Assembly (NCBI RefSeq): GCF_032854445.1
Contig: NC_088302.1
Span: forward strand, 15,679,338-15,743,337
Source of the DNA: Liolophura sinensis
Lineage: Eukaryota > Mollusca > Polyplacophora > Chitonida > Chitonidae
DNA: 64,000 nucleotides
Direction: 5' to 3'
A program made the translations under genes and the position numbers. Numbering within the stretch: position 1 is the stretch's first letter; every line of letters begins with the position of its first letter. Under the pieces are notes generated by a model, which saw only the letters and a list, made by a program, of their open reading frames with translations, had not been told where the DNA came from and searched no databases. This document shows, in pieces, positions 48,419 to 60,203 of the stretch.

Positions 48419-48960
48419 CTAGCTGACTTTGACAAACAACTTATGTGAAGAAGGCTTGAGCAGATCTGAATGGCGGGTGCTAGCAAAGCGGACGCCGTTC
48501 TTATGTGATCTCCGAGAACGGATAGACAGGCTTGTAACTACACAGCTGGCTGTTCCAAAGGTATGGAATAGCAGCCTGGAATGCGTGTGACTGGTACTTT
48601 GCACCAGACCTTTGATCTCTTTACTATAAAACCGTGTGCACACTGTGTGATTTGCCGTATTGCCTTTGTCAACTTTGATCTTATCGAGTGAAATTGTCCA
48701 AAATACTGGCTTTAAGGCCACTTTCCCTTACGGATATCGTAAGAGATGTCATCAGGGCAGGCCAAAATTGCCTCTACTACATGTGGCAAAGTGTATGCCG
48801 TTTTTGGGCGATCTCCAGGAACGGACAGACAGAATTGTAGATGTACAGCTGACCCTTCCAAAGGTGTGGAACACCAGTCCGGATTGCATATGTTTCGGCC
48901 CAGTCTATTAATCTATTCAGTATAAAGTATTGATCACACGATTCAATTAGCCACATCAGC
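48419..48960 (+). repeat. Tandem pair of diverged ~300-bp units
   Basis: Unit 1 (about 48419-48680) and unit 2 (about 48720-48960) share gatctccgagaacgga / gatctccaggaacgga, ccaaaggtatggaa / ccaaaggtgtggaa, and a tail with tataaa..cacac..ca. In the plus-strand frame the shared part reads AKRTPFLCDLRERIDRLV in unit 1 and AKCMPFLGDLQERTDRIV in unit 2, followed by PKVWNS or PKVWNT. The protein-level likeness is suggestive. Unit 1 ends at a stop right after SLECV. I do not recognise the peptide. Confidence 0.6.
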
Positions 48961-50334
48961 TTGGCGAATTCAACTTATCAACCTGGGACCGATTCCACGA
49001 AGCCATTTCTGACATAAGTCGAAATTTATTACATGTTTCCAATCTTTAGTTTTTAATATTTAAAGTTGAAATTTGGATACCTTTGCCTTCAGACAACATT
49101 GATAAGGTGGACAAAATTTTAATATCTACAGCCATTAACTAAGCTTTCAGATGGTATTTCAAATTTTGACATAAATCAGCAATAACTTTGTGGAACTGGT
49201 CACTGAACACAGAATTTCATCGGGAAGGGCTACGTTTACTTTGACTCATCCATCTTCATCGCTTTATCATAGTAGAGCTGGCCGTATTGATACTAATGCC
49301 TTCGCCAGAACATCCTCGTATTCGGGTTGTCGAACTTACCTGATCAAAACAGGACAAGACATATCTTATGGGCCGTGTTTGCACGGTGCAGTTGATGGAA
49401 TAACGTTTGTTCTGATTCTTTTGACTTATTAATTCGACGAGTCGATTCGACAAATCACATAGTGAGAACATGACTTAAGCGAAGTCTTCAGTCATAAATA
49501 AGTAGGCGTATATGCTTTGCTGCCATCAGTGCGGTCTGTAAGAATAACATTCCTGTTATAGCAACTGTTGATTGATGTGTGATCGATTGACAGATTATTC
49601 ATCGATATATACATGTGTCTAGTGTAAACAATGGCAATTTACCGTTATGCAAATTTAGCTCTAAACTGACAACAGCGAAGAATTTTGGTGGTATAAAAGT
49701 GGAATCGTATTTAACACCAGACCAACGCTCAGAAAAAAAGGTTACTAATTTGCCGTCTGGTTCATCCGAACTCATAACCTGCTTGGCGAGAGGCAATGTG
49801 TGATATAACAAGGGTGTATCACATCTTCAGATCACAGTGTATAGACTGAGCACAAGCAGACACAGACGCATGGTCAATACCTAATCTAGCATACATCACT
49901 ACATTTCATCTTTTAATTTTCTTCACTCAACCGATTTTACGGTGGTCTTTTCTGACCATATTATGACCAGTGACGGTTACATTAGCCTTTTTGCCATGTA
50001 TGCACTTGCCAAATGGATCTTGAAACGAATTATTTGAAGCAAAAAGTATAAGTATAACGTCACTAATACCCACCCAACAGACCACTATATAATGTGAGGT
50101 TTTCAGGGCATGTTACTGCACAAAAAATAAATCAAATTATTTTTCTGGATGGTGTTTTAATGATCTTTCATATGCATCATTAGTACTTCATTTTCATCGG
50201 TGTCTTGTTTGCATTACCATTTTTAATCAGGTATATTATATCTCTCTGCATGACTGCGTGACTAAAGGCGTTGGAAAGCATAAGGTGTATCCTGGACATT
50301 TTTGGAAAGAGTACCAAACAAGTACACGGCGGTT
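48961..50334. other. Gene-free stretch
   Basis: No gene is supported. Open frames on both strands at 49190-49471 and 49599-49811 overlap each other and have no motif. Confidence 0.45.
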
Positions 50335-50487
50335 TGAGTGCTTGAGTAAGTGCTTAAGGTTTAACGTCGTACTTTTTATTGCGCGTGTACGTGTTATGTG
50401 CCCCGCTTGTTGCAGGACGGATTTCCACTCCTTTTTTATCTAGTGCTGCTTCCCTGAGGCGACTTACCGACGGCAAGTATAAGTGGG
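50335..50487 (-). mobile_element. SINE family B, broken by a MITE-like element
   Basis: Reverse complement of the family B 3' half: gagtaagtgcttaaggttta, acgtcgtac, ttgcaggacggatttccact, cctgaggcgacttaccg and ggcaagtat. Homology with 6940-7110 stops at the start of the inverted-repeat element at 50488. Confidence 0.8.
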
Positions 50488-50652
50488 CTCACACACAACG
50501 ATTTTGCTGTGGATTTTTCTTCCGATTTTTGGTCCGATTTAGTTTGATGGAAACCATCAGATTACCTTTCGATTTTTTTCGCTCATACGCAACGATACAA
50601 TCGTAAACAACCAGGTTGACGGACAACCTGAAGCAAAATCGTTGTGGGCGAG
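50488..50652. mobile_element. Small MITE-like element with 21-bp terminal inverted repeats
   Basis: Left end ctcacacacaacgattttgct (50488-50508) and right end agcaaaatcgttgtgggcgag (50632-50652) are reverse complements with two mismatches, 14 inner bases being exact. The 165-bp element has no coding capacity. The inside repeats ccgattttt and ccgattta. I cannot make out a target-site duplication, so its superfamily is open. Confidence 0.65.
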
Positions 50653-51599
50653 TAAACCTTTACACAACAAACACCGCTACAGCGATGTTAAACACTTAAC
50701 AATATCGTTATCAAATGAGAATGTGTTTTTGAATAATTGTGACGTCATTCAAGGCAATGTGTTCTTGGTGTCGAAACCAATCGTGTGGAGTTAAAAGAAA
50801 CCGGCTGTATCATGCAACACCATTACTGGGAATGCGTACTTAACTTTTTGTATCAAGTGAAAAAAAATATTGACAACAAAAATAACACTCGTTACAGCAT
50901 GATTAAGATAAATTGCATCCAAGTTTACAGATGCAGTATTCATGAATACCCTAAAAGGTAAGCTTGAGGGCTGAATCAAACTACTCCAGGTATAAGCCGT
51001 TTTAGGCATTATTTCTCATGAATATTGTAATACTTTGTCTAGACAGAGAGTAGATAACATTAGGGTGTCAAACTATATACAGTAGAAAACACCCGTGGTC
51101 TGGAAAAACTCGACTAAAGCCTTATAACAAATGACATTTGTCTTCAATATGTCGTCAGCTGTGTGTGAAGCAGAAACCGAATCTTGCAGTAAATGTGTTT
51201 TCTGAAAACCTGCCTCTATGGAATAAGGTCTCCAAAAGACCTTAACAGTAATGTTCAGACAGCTTAGCGCAAAAATCACTAACCCATGACCAGGTCACGG
51301 CTCAATTCTGCCCAATAAAGGCTGAAGGAAGTTGAGGCACTTTTCTAATACGTAACAAAGGTATTTGAAAAGCCACATACCACAAACTAATCACAGTAAT
51401 ACGTTTCTTTGATTTCTGCCTCATTTCACCTTACACGAAGGATTAATGGAGCGTTGCGTGTACATTTTGTCCAACACGAGGCTATATTCGGCGTGTATTT
51501 ACCGAATCTTAAACACTACTGACTGGCACTCGTTACAGGTAGTTAACGTAACAATAAATCGCTTATACGCAGGCGGTTTACTCTAGGCAATCACAAACT
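50653..51599. other. Gene-free stretch
   Basis: No gene or recognised repeat. Confidence 0.45.
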
Positions 51600-51665
51600 G
51601 ACAGACGTCATGTAAGTGAAATATTCTTGAGTGCGCCGTTGAAAATCAGTCAAATAAATAAATCA
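51600..51665 (+). mobile_element. SINE family A 3'-end fragment
   Basis: Contains gtaagtgaaatattcttgag, a diverged gtgcgccgttgaaaatcagt and an AAATAAAT tail. Confidence 0.8.
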
Positions 51666-52099
51666 AGACTTGCCCTTTTGGAGTTGTAGTAGCATCGCCA
51701 AAACCAGCGATGTTGACTGGAGTACCCTACTTCGAATGTAAATGTAGCGTTCAGGCAACGACCGCAGGGAAACGATCCATAAAACCACAGAGTAGTTGTA
51801 TTGATCGACACATATGGCTTGGTATTTCATTCACTATTGAATGAGAAGAAAAAAGCAGAACAGCGGCGGTAAAAGTTGTAAGACGAGGACACGAATGTAG
51901 TAGAGTTGTGGTAGAGTGCGCGTCTTCCAACTGACAACACCAAGCTGTCCAACAAACAGCCGGACTTTCAGATACGAACCCAAATTCAACAGAAAGTCTG
52001 TTGTCTGATGCTAGCATGTATAATAAGTGCACTACCATGTTTGCAAAAGTAGCTGGAAACATGGTTTTAATCTAGTAGTAACAGGGTAAAAGTGATAAG
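51666..52099. other. Gene-free stretch
   Basis: One minus-strand frame (51751-52062, 103 codons) has no recognisable motif. Composition changes near 52100. Confidence 0.4.
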
Positions 52100-55000
52100 T
52101 CATAAAACAAACAGATAAACAATTTGCATGATTTAATTTGTATCTTCAATCCATTCTCACTGGCACATATCCACCAGGAGATAAGGGACAGTTCACAAGG
52201 GTGTGAGAATTTTCCCCATCTGTGTATACACCTTTGACTAAGGAAATTACTTTTCTCGGACGTAATCTAGGTCTCAAACTATTAATTAAACTTTGATGAA
52301 TACAGTTAGTAATTTTGAGAAATCATGTTGCTACAGCTGCTAATCTCAACAATCTCTAGTGAAATGACAAATTTAAAGTCTTGAACTATTTCCTCCACGT
52401 CATAATATGGTTTTGGAAATGATTTTAAGATCTACACATGTTTATTTATTCTATAATTTCTGAATACATGAATAATTATTATTTATTTTGTCATTTAAGA
52501 ATACATGAATAATTAACTGTTCCAAATGTCAACAGCTCATTACAGGCAACCGCTATTCTTCTCACAATGAAAATAACACCTGACGGTACCTTTCAACTGA
52601 TTGGCGTTACAAAGGAGTAAATCCTGTCTAACTGTATACCTTTACAAACATATTATCTTTTTCCGACTAAAAAAAAAAAGAGAATCAATTGACAATGAGA
52701 TGATACATAGTCACAGTATAAGCAAAGGTACGTATGGAAAATTTATAACAAATGTATAGTAGTGAAATAGTCTTGCAGTTCATTTGAAATAGCAAAATAT
52801 TACAAGCTTTAACAGGGACTGGATACAGATTTTAACAAAAAAGAAAAACTAACAAACTTTGAATACTTAATGGAAAGAGGAACATATATACATATTGTGA
52901 AATAGAAATAAATTAGTATTGAGCTTATCAATGAGACAAAATTATATTCAAAATAAATTTACAATGAAAAAAAGGGTTACACATATCAGACAAACATAAA
53001 GTAACATACTGTAGGATTTTACAAGAAAACACTTGGTGTTATACATCAAGTAAAAAAACTCTTCAAGAAACCAACAAGGGACTTGCAGCAGAAAAATTAT
53101 TAGAATTCATACAAGTTAAACATATATATCTGAAAAATATATATTAGCAAATGGTATAATTAAGAAAAAAAAATGGATTGCAAAAAAAATGTGTCAAAGT
53201 ACATTTATCTATCACCCTAGTATATTTAAAGTACACATGTAACACTACATGACTTGGTTTGGTTATATTAACTAAGTCTTCCCCTTTCTACCAATGTACA
53301 TGTAGCTATTATCAACAAAAGGTACAAAACTAACTCCTAGTAAGCAAGTAGTACATACCTCTACTTTCACGAGACACAAAAGATGATAAAAAGACGTGGA
53401 CCACAGGCAATAATACTGTATACCTTTGATTATTTGAATGAGACACATTATAATTTGGAGACACCATGATTTATTTCGGGAAATGAGATTGAAACTTTTG
53501 TTTTGTAAGTGGATATAAATGTATTACCATCTGAGGCAATAACCCCACACAGTGATCAATGTGATTCAGATTATGTCTGCACCATGACATAAAAGCATAA
53601 GAAAGCATCTTAAATATAATGACCAAAACACATGGAGTACACAAAACAGTTTAAGGACCTAGTTGTTCTGAAGTCTATTAGGATAAGTTTCTCAATTCAC
53701 ACATTAGTGATACAAAAGCATAATTTAAAATGTAAGCACAAACAGCTGATAGAAACTTCATTATTACGAAATGCAAACTTCCATTAAAGAGGGAGTGGCT
53801 GACTATATCTAGTATTACTTACCGCTCCCTGTGTTCTATACTTAACAGAACTGAGAGGCATATAACACTACCACAAACGTTTTGTAAAATAGCACACTGG
53901 GGAAACACTTTGCAGAAATTGGTGAAAAGCAGTGTATCTCCATTAATTCTGCATTAAATGTACAGTACTGTAATCAAGACTTACAATTTCATTCACCTAA
54001 ATTCATGCTCTATTAATACGTAATCTAACTGACCTCAACTTTCACCCACAAAAGTGCATTTTTAGAGGTAAATAAATATCACAAAATATTATATATAAAT
54101 ATTTTATTTTTGGAGCTGAAACTTACATTTTCCCAGTAGGGTATCATCTTACCATCCAAACACACCTTAAAGCGCTTTTCTATAATCGATAGAGGAATCA
54201 ATCAGTAAAAATGTGTAAGTCAGTCATGGATGAAATTTATGGCCATTTAGGGTACTTTTGAATCACAATTACCAAATTATATGTCTAACCTATCTCCCCT
54301 CAAGTTTTAAAAATTCCTTTTCCTGTTTGTGATACTACAGACATTCACCAATAAATCTCATTAAAACACACAACAAGGGTTTGTTTCCAAAAACATTCTG
54401 CTATAGGTGAAAGAACCCAAATACAGTGTAGCCTTAACACTCAAACACAATGATGGAAGACAGCCAAGTAATACATGTACAAATCACCTGAAGAACTTAC
54501 CTACTAACAACAGATAGTCAGAGATTCATTAAACACAACTTAAACATGGAACAGGTCATTATATATTTATAACAGTACCAAAAGACACAAGTCTTGTCAT
54601 TATGCTTGCATATGTTGCTTTCTACATATCCCTACAAATTCTGTTCACACATGTATATTTACTTTCTAATTAAAATTATTACATTCCATAGATCATAAAC
54701 AAATATAAATTTTTTTTATGATGCAAACAGGTTGAGTCATAAGGGAATATATATACACCAAGAGTGGACTAAACAGATCTAGCTTTCCAACGATGAATGT
54801 CTGGTTTACAGCTAGATGTTCCAATTTGCCTATCACAGTAGGAAACTATGCTAACATAGTACAACCCAGGCTCCATCTATGAGCACCCTTTCACCCTTCT
54901 TCCCCCTAAATGTTTATATTTCACCTGGCCAACAACACTAAATTTCTTCATTAATTAATTGGTTTATAAGCAATACAACTTTTTGGAAAGAGATGGGAAA

Positions 55001-55174
55001 CCAAATCCTGCTTGGAATCCAGTAGTACTGCACACACATATATATCATGAAAGGGAAAACAAACATGAACTTGGGATCTTGTTGCTAAAAGTGGACAGCG
55101 CTGCATTCATCACAGCAAGAATAAAAGCTGATTTGGGATCAAGGTAACATTTCCCATAACATGAAGTTTCCACA

Positions 55175-55475
55175 TGGGAAAAGGTTGTTAAAACTGAGTA
55201 TAGTGTTGGCTATACTATGGATAGGTTAACATGATCCCACTTGGGAAAAGGTTGTTAAAATTGAGTAAAGTGTTGGCTATACTATGGGTAGGTTAACAAG
55301 ATCCCACTTGGGAAAAGGTTGTTAAAACTGAGTATAGTGTTGCTTATACTATGGGTAGGTTAACATGATCCCACTTGGGATAAGGTTGTTAAAACTGAGT
55401 ATAGTGTTGCTTATACTATGGGTAGGTTAACATGATCCCACTTGGGATAAGGTTGTTAGAAGTGAGCACATGTCT
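55175..55475 (+). repeat. 67-bp tandem repeat, about 4.5 copies
   Basis: Units start at about 55175, 55241, 55308, 55375 and 55442. Each carries ttgggaaaaggttgttaaaa, gagtatagtgttg(g/c), tatactatgggtaggttaac and gatcccac. The last unit decays after ggttgtta. Inside each unit tatagtgttg..tatacta is a small inverted repeat. Confidence 0.93.
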
Positions 55476-55803
55476 ATGTTGAGGGTGAACATTTTACTAC
55501 AACATGGGAAATTTTATAATAAGAGTTATTTACATGAGATTCACATGGACTTACATCTACACCATCTATAATTAACACTATACACAGATATATATATATC
55601 ACTTTTGATTATACTATGCACCAACAAGACACTACAGCCTGATGCAATCTGTAAGTTATTTAAAAAAAAGTCTGGAATCTTACCTTAACTGTCTTTGTGA
55701 AACTCATCAATAACACAATACCTGTGCAATGTCTGTCATTTAGCCAAACAACAAAATCTATGCAAATACAAGGAGTTTTCCTGTTCCCTGATGGAACCTT
55801 TTT

Positions 55804-55961
55804 AATTTGATTGTTGTTTTACGCCGTACTCAAGAATATTTCACTTATATGACGGTGACCAGCATTATGGTGGGAGGAAACCAGGCAGAGGTCTGGGGGA
55901 ACCCACAACCATCCGCAGGTTGCTGGCAGACCTTCCCACTTACAGCCGAAGAGGAAGCCAG
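55804..55961 (-). mobile_element. SINE family A, recent 5'-truncated copy with 12-bp target-site duplication
   Basis: Plus-strand order: aatttgattgttgttttacg (3' end), aatatttcacttatatgacg, gcattatggtgggaggaaac, aaccatccgcaggttgctgg, gaggaagccag. The flank tggaaccttttt is exact at 55792-55803 and 55962-55973. The SINE lies in the same transcriptional sense as the FAM219 gene. Confidence 0.95.
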
Positions 55962-56956
55962 TGGAACCTTTTTTAAAGACCTTCAAATAATTCCTAGAAG
56001 TCTATAACATGTTATGCCATATATGCTTTGTTTAAGGTGAACTGTCAAGTTTATAAAGTGAGACAGAAAGATACTATAGTAAATACACTGTGATAATGGT
56101 GTTCAATTTTTCAACTTTTTTTCATTTTTTTTTTTTGTTTTTTTTTTAAGTTTTTTTAATGTATGCAAGTTGCAGATTATGTTTGGCCAGAAATAAACTG
56201 CCAAACGTGGACAGTATATAAATTGCTACAACCACCAATGCTTCTTCTGCAAGGATTAGTAAAGTGACGTCAAAGCAGCCATCTGACCCTTAACAACATC
56301 ACAGAAGCCACTACATTTTGCAAACATGAATAAGGGGCAATTTACCCTTTATGAAACAAGATGTCAGGTTGAAGGAAAAAAGGCAATGATACAGGTACTT
56401 ACAAGTTATATCGGTATGGAAAATTGTGCATAAAATAAGGATTTTGATACATTCCCAAACAAAAAACACATTACTGTAGAGATAAATAAATTAAAATTCT
56501 GTCCTATAGGAGCTGTGAATTATGCAAGTAGGTTATTATTGATAGGCCAGAACAATCTAATGTTATAGAAAACCACAAATTCACTTTTATTACTGGTCAT
56601 ATAAAGACCATGTTTTACATGAGTAGCTGACAAAATGGTACTTTTTTAACAGTACCTGGCCAAAATTTTTTAGATATATTTTTCCTTTCATGCTATCCAC
56701 AAATGAATTTGATCGTGATTTCTGATTCTTCTCCATAACGAAGGAATAAAATTAACTTGTTCTGCCAGTTGGACTACCAATAGTGAAGCCTAACAAAAAC
56801 ATAATTCTACACTGTCTTATGTATAGCAGGCTTATACAGCCATACTTAAGCTTTCAATAAAATTTCCAAAAGTAAAAACAGTATACAGAAATATAACAGC
56901 ACACTACTTTAAGACATCGTTCTTATACATATAGGACCTACATAAAATACTCAGGT

Positions 56957-57068
56957 GATAAATAAGCAAAGTAACTCTGAAGAAATTCATTTTGGTGATC
57001 TCACTATTTCGACTTTAAAACTGAGATGGTCAAAATGAATTTCTTCGGGGTTACTTTGCTTATTTATT
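56957..57068. repeat. Long hairpin, 47-bp arms at 41/47 identity
   Basis: Left arm 56957-57003 (aaataagcaaagtaactctg, aagaaattcattttgg, atctca) and right arm 57022-57068 are reverse complements except for six positions, around an 18-base loop. Most mismatches are transitions, which would be G-U pairs in RNA of one strand. It sits about 580 bases downstream of the FAM219 stop. It could be a tiny palindromic MITE or a transcribed hairpin. Confidence 0.85.
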
Positions 57069-57643
57069 ATGTTAAGCTGTTCAGTAGATTAACTACATTC
57101 AACTGTTATTGCACATACATCCATCAGTCATGTACATCAGACAATGAGAATACTGAGAATTCTTTCACAGTTCTTTACAGTACACATAATGTTGCGGACT
57201 CTCCGCTTTTTATCACATTATAAATAATACACATATCTATAACCCAGCCTTGTACAAATCTATAGACACTGCTTTGAAATAACTTCCATTTAACCATAAT
57301 TTTCAACAATCCAGACCATCTTTGGTTTGTAACTGTCAAACTATGTCACTTTTTTCCGTTTACAAAAATACCTGTTAATCCTCCAAATTTCAGACTTGAC
57401 CTAAGCAAAGCACAACTGTTGTCATGTTCAAAATAAAAAGGCAAGATACTGTTGTACCAGAGATATCTAGCACCATGGCAACATTCACAGAACTTTGAAT
57501 AATTTTTTGTTGACGAATCCCTCGCACAAAGTTTTATGAAAGCAGCCACATATATAAGGTATATCTCACAATACAGGGGAGATAACTCTGTCCCAGAGCA
57601 AACTCAAGGCAGACAACTCTGTTATCAACCAGTATGTATGGTG

Positions 57644-57839
57644 TTACTGTATTGAGCAGGTGTTGTTGAGAGTATGGTTACAGCAGACACACCTTTCACT
57701 GAGTGGCCGGGGTGGAATCAGGTCCAAATCCTCATCATCAGGCTCTAGGTCTAAGTTATAGCCATCTTTTATCAGCTGTTGTGTTATTTCTCTGTGGGCT
57801 TCTTTTGACAATTTGGGGGTTTCAAATTCATCTTCTTCA
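57644..57839 (-). CDS. FAM219A: FAM219 homologue, last exon
   Basis: Minus-strand acceptor ttttgattgcag ends at 57840. One base completes the Ser codon split with the previous exon, then 64 codons lead to a TAA at 57644-57646. The end is acidic (EEDEFETPK), followed by QQLIKDGYNLD, the hallmark PDDEDLDLIPP and a Cys-rich end CVCCNHTLNNTCSIQ. From memory, vertebrate FAM219A/B end in the same way: a LLKDGY-type segment, DDEDLDLIPP, clustered cysteines and a final IQ. The family has no established biochemical role that I know of. No membrane segment or signal is seen. Clustered cysteines could be lipidation sites (inference). The ATG-initiated frame reaching 57911 is intron read-through. Confidence 0.88.
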
Positions 57840-58200
57840 CTGCAATCAAAACGACAGGTTAATGTAATAAAATGTAATATGAATGAAAATATGGTAAATT
57901 TATATTTCGACATACTAGAAGTGCATTAACAAAATGAGCCAGTGATTTTGTAAACCTTCCCAATCCTACAAGTGCCTTTGACCTTGTATTTGCAGCTTCT
58001 GTTCATATGGTATCCTGCTACATACTATTAACCTTCTACAAACACAGTACCTCATTTAAATAAATATGTAACATATATAGTATCTCATTTACATAAATAT
58101 ACAACATTCTCCTGTATTTGTGGTACATACACTGCATCTCCACTGATCGCTTAACTATGAATGGTTCCTTTCCTTGACTGCTTATTTGCTTTTCACTTTG

Positions 58201-60085
58201 GATCATTTCATGTCATTTCCGCCGGCTGTTGTGGTGATCCTCTCGGATTTTGCTGAAAAAAATTCTTAAAAATTCTTTGACATATATGAGGAAGGTTTCC
58301 TAAGTTATAGCCCCAAATTCCAAGTGGTTTTTGAGATATGACCATCTAAACACACCCTGTAAAGCTCATTGTCAACAGTCGCGAAGAGGATATCTGTCCT
58401 GGAGGCATTTTTGGATGACCATAACTTCCAGTTCAATGGGCCTAGAAGTCTGAAAATCTACATGGGATTTTTTACCTTGGCTTTCAGAATATGGAATCAA
58501 AAAATAAATATCTTCAACACCTTTTGAGATATATGCCCCTTAAAATCGTCCTTTGTTCATTGCATATATGCTATTTTGTATTTTCAATGAGCTGCCATAG
58601 GTCATATGATAAATTTAGGAGATATTTGTGGCCTGCTTAATATTTTTGATGTATATGACAATTTGCAGTAGAAAGTCGGACCACTCTGAGGTATTATTAT
58701 TCATGTAGTTGGTGCCTGAACTTTGCTCCAGGACATCAAAGCAGACTTTTTACCTCGTTTTTGTCTTAACTGATCCCCATGTTGACAGTTGAACACCTCT
58801 TTGAAATTTTTTCAACATCCAGATACATCTATTGGCCAACTATTGTAGAGAATTCAAGAGTTGTTTTCAACTCCTTCTACTGAAATTAAATATTTGAAAA
58901 AGGCAACGTTTTGATATACCTTTTATAACAATGATACATGTAGATAACATTGTATATATTGTATAGTACAACGTACCCACAGCAAAACAGTCAGCTAAAT
59001 TATTATACCAAACTGTATTCAGCAAACCATCTAGTTAGAATAGGGGTTACAGTGCAAGAGCAAGCCTGAAAGCTGCAGTTCAAACCCACATTTTAACCGC
59101 TGAAGACATGTTTAATTGGTCAAATAGACACACTGTTGGTATCAAAATTTTCTTATCTAAGTGATGAGGACATTCAATGTAATTCACAGCTGTTTGGGCT
59201 AGAATCTCGATATGCCTCTGCTTCAACTATATACAGCACACATTCTTACGACAGTTTCATCTCAAAAAATGATGGTTAGATTGAAATGCAAAGAGTGTCA
59301 AAAGACACAATCTTCAGCACAGCCTCTGTGGGTATCACTGAAAAAACATTGGATTCTGAAAATTATCAGCCTGGTAGATACATAGCTTGTATGTATGATG
59401 CAGAATGGTACATTGCCTGTATTGTTGAAAGGTCTTATGAAAACCAGGACGTTCTAGTTGATTTTATGAAACAGTCACATACTCATACACCTTCTAGGCC
59501 AGACAAGAGTAGAGATCAATGTGCCATTGAACTCTTGAATTTACTACCACAGTTGGCTAATAGATGTATCTGGATGTGTTCAACATGAATAATAATACCT
59601 CAAAGTGGTCAGACTTTCTTCTTCAAATTGTCATATATATCAATAATATTATATCAGGCAACAAAATCTCCTAAATCTATCAAATGACCTATGGCAGCTT
59701 ACTGAAAATAGAAAATAGCATATATACGTTGAACAAAGGACAATTTTAGGGGCACATATCTCAAAAAGTATTGAAGATATTTATTTTTTAATTCCATATT
59801 CTGAAAGCCAGGGTAGAAAATCCCATGTAGATTTTCAGACTTCTAGGCCCATTGAACTGGAAGTTATGGTCATCCAAAAATCCCTCCAGAACAGATACAC
59901 TATTCGCGACTGTTGAAAATGAACTTTACAGGGTGTTTTTAGATGGTCATATCTCAAAAACCACTTGGAATTTGGAGCTATCACTTACGAAACCTTCCTC
60001 ATATGTGTCAAGGAATTTTTAAGAATTCTTTCAGCAAAATCCAAGAGGGTCAAATTTATTTTGGCTGATTTGACATGGAATGACC
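58201..60085. mobile_element. Long-armed inverted-repeat (foldback-type) element
   Basis: Left arm 58201-58863 and right arm 59530-60085 are reverse complements over almost their whole length. Paired landmarks are ggattttgctgaaa / tttcagcaaaatcc, gggcctagaagtctgaaaat / attttcagacttctaggccc, and catccagatacatctattgg / ctaatagatgtatctggatg. The left arm has about 100 extra bases near 58705-58795. The outer ends are tcatttcatgtca and tgacatggaatga. The 666-bp centre holds a coding remnant. I find no clear target-site duplication. It may be a transposon with very long inverted ends or two inverted copies of one element. Confidence 0.85.
59286..59588 (+). pseudogene. Transposon-derived coding remnant (C-terminal piece)
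   Basis: A 100-codon open frame in the centre of the inverted repeat runs into its right arm. It contains PGRYIACMYDAEWYIACIVE, then YENQDVLVDFM, and ends near RCIWMC. From memory, a similar pattern (acidic YD..W, then EN-DV-V-FM) occurs near the C-termini of repetitive-element proteins in invertebrates, but I cannot name the family with confidence. The end of the frame is repeated, inverted, in the left arm (58812-58863). There is no start context or full-length protein, so it is most likely a dead fragment. Confidence 0.5.
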
Positions 60086-60203
60086 TCTTTCCAAATCATT
60101 TCTGGCGTTTCTGGTGAGAATCTCCTTGGACCATAACTGAACCTCACAATGGGTAAGCTCTACACCCAAGTTGTCGTACAGTGACAACAGTAAATGACCT
60201 CAC

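Larger units (their letters stand above)
52100..57643 (-). other. FAM219A: Presumed 3'UTR and downstream region of the FAM219 gene
   Basis: From about 52100 to the FAM219 stop the plus strand is steadily A-rich (minus strand U-rich). It has almost no SINE copies (one recent insertion at 55804-55961) and no supported reading frames. This contrasts sharply with the left half and fits a long 3'UTR, but how far the transcript runs is inference. Many minus-strand AATAAA signals exist (tttatt on the plus strand, for example near 52440, 53470, 54100 and 57060), and I cannot pick one. Confidence 0.4.
57840..60203 (-). other. FAM219A: FAM219 last intron, with a long inverted repeat
   Basis: The intron starts with gtgagg at 60203 and ends with ttgattgcag at 57840 (read on the minus strand). 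Most of it is the 1.9-kb inverted-repeat element at 58201-60085. The remainder is AT-rich and has no coding signal. Confidence 0.8.

Noticed and set aside
55807-56007. 66-codon plus-strand frame
   Set aside because: Antisense of a family A SINE.
57840-57911. N-terminal extension of the last FAM219 exon (hydrophobic stretch starting at an ATG)
   Set aside because: It is intron sequence. A consensus acceptor (ttttgattgcag) precedes 57839 and the phase joins the upstream exon exactly.
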